From positions 1-6,087 of the forward strand of contig JACQRS010000021.1 in assembly GCA_016206385.1 (NCBI GenBank): 6,087 bases of DNA, written 5' to 3'. Below are positions 5,982 through 6,087 of this stretch, piece by piece. A model generated the notes under the pieces. The model saw only the letters and a program-made list of their open reading frames with translations, searched no databases and was not told where the DNA came from. This stretch comes from Candidatus Rokuibacteriota bacterium (GTDB lineage: Bacteria; Methylomirabilota; Methylomirabilia; Rokubacteriales; CSP1-6). Both the position numbers and the translations under genes were made by a program. Each line of letters begins with the position of its first letter. Position 1 is the first letter of the stretch.

Positions 5982-6087
5982 CTACTCACGGTAGAGATCC
6001 CGGTGGGTCACTGCGGGCGGCGTCCCCAGCCCCTCGAAGAACTGGCGGAGCTCCTCCACCAGGGCCACCGAGCGGTGCCGTCCGCCG
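5982..6087 (-). CDS. rapZ: RNase adapter protein RapZ, C-terminal fragment
   Basis: A frame entering from the right edge codes for 34 residues and ends in TAG. It reads GGRHRSVALVEELRQFFEGL, then 9 residues, then HRDLY and a final Arg-Glu. The GG-K/R-HRSV start followed by an amphipathic helix and a terminal HRD motif is the characteristic C-terminal end of the RapZ (YvcJ/YhbJ) family, where the full motif is normally GCTGGxHRSV. In E. coli RapZ binds the small RNA GlmZ and directs its RNase E cleavage, controlling glucosamine-6-phosphate synthase; the N-terminal P-loop nucleotide-binding part lies outside this window. The downstream neighbour is a sugar-polymer enzyme, consistent with a carbohydrate-linked locus. 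This fragment is too short for a full family test, but the HRSV/HRD pair is specific, and I consider the call likely. Confidence 0.78.
   Translation of the reverse strand, partial: GGRHRSVALVEELRQFFEGLGTPPAVTHRDLYRE

Noticed and set aside
1..6087. Mobile elements, CRISPR arrays, tRNA or rRNA genes, toxin-antitoxin or defence genes
   Set aside because: No transposase or integrase motif, direct-repeat array, cloverleaf or rRNA-like stretch was seen on either strand. Nearly all the sequence is taken by recognised housekeeping genes.

Overview
This window is an ordinary, very GC-rich stretch of bacterial chromosome (about two thirds G+C by eye, with strong G/C preference at third codon positions). 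All genes are on the minus strand and closely packed. I see no mobile element, CRISPR array, tRNA, rRNA or prophage signature. The gene set (a RapZ homologue, a GH57 glucanotransferase-type enzyme, an archaeal-type bifunctional phosphoglucose/phosphomannose isomerase, a short-form S-adenosylhomocysteinase and a UPF0182 membrane protein) fits a free-living bacterium of a GC-rich, largely uncultured lineage such as Rokubacteria/NC10 or a deltaproteobacterial relative. That placement is inference from gene content and composition, not a computed classification.

Layout in the direction of transcription (right to left): the last 34 codons of rapZ (5982-6087); an 80-nt gap; a 703-residue GH57 alpha-amylase/4-alpha-glucanotransferase (3790-5901, GTG start); a 353-residue bifunctional phosphoglucose/phosphomannose isomerase (2732-3793) whose ATG overlaps the GH57 stop as ATGA; a 72-nt gap with a credible sigma-70 type promoter and a strong ribosome binding site; metK, S-adenosylmethionine synthetase (1508-2659); an 82-nt gap filled with GC-rich inverted repeats, the last of which contains the ribosome binding site of the next gene; ahcY, S-adenosylhomocysteinase (166-1425, GTG start); and, 7 nt further on, the first 52 codons of a UPF0182 integral membrane protein (1-158), cut by the window edge.

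Functionally there are two blocks. The upstream block handles cytoplasmic carbohydrate: GH57 acts on alpha-glucan, the isomerase interconverts fructose-6-P with glucose-6-P and mannose-6-P, and RapZ proteins in characterised species link to amino-sugar control. The downstream block is the activated methyl cycle: MetK makes SAM, methyltransferases turn it into SAH, and AhcY removes SAH. The promoter in front of metK suggests the methyl-cycle genes can be transcribed apart from the carbohydrate genes.

I found no convincing undescribed biological system. The points most worth a second look are the structured metK-ahcY leader with a palindromic ribosome binding site, a sharply AT-rich patch with atypical codons inside the GH57 gene, and a hairpin covering the putative ribosome binding site at the GH57/isomerase overlap.
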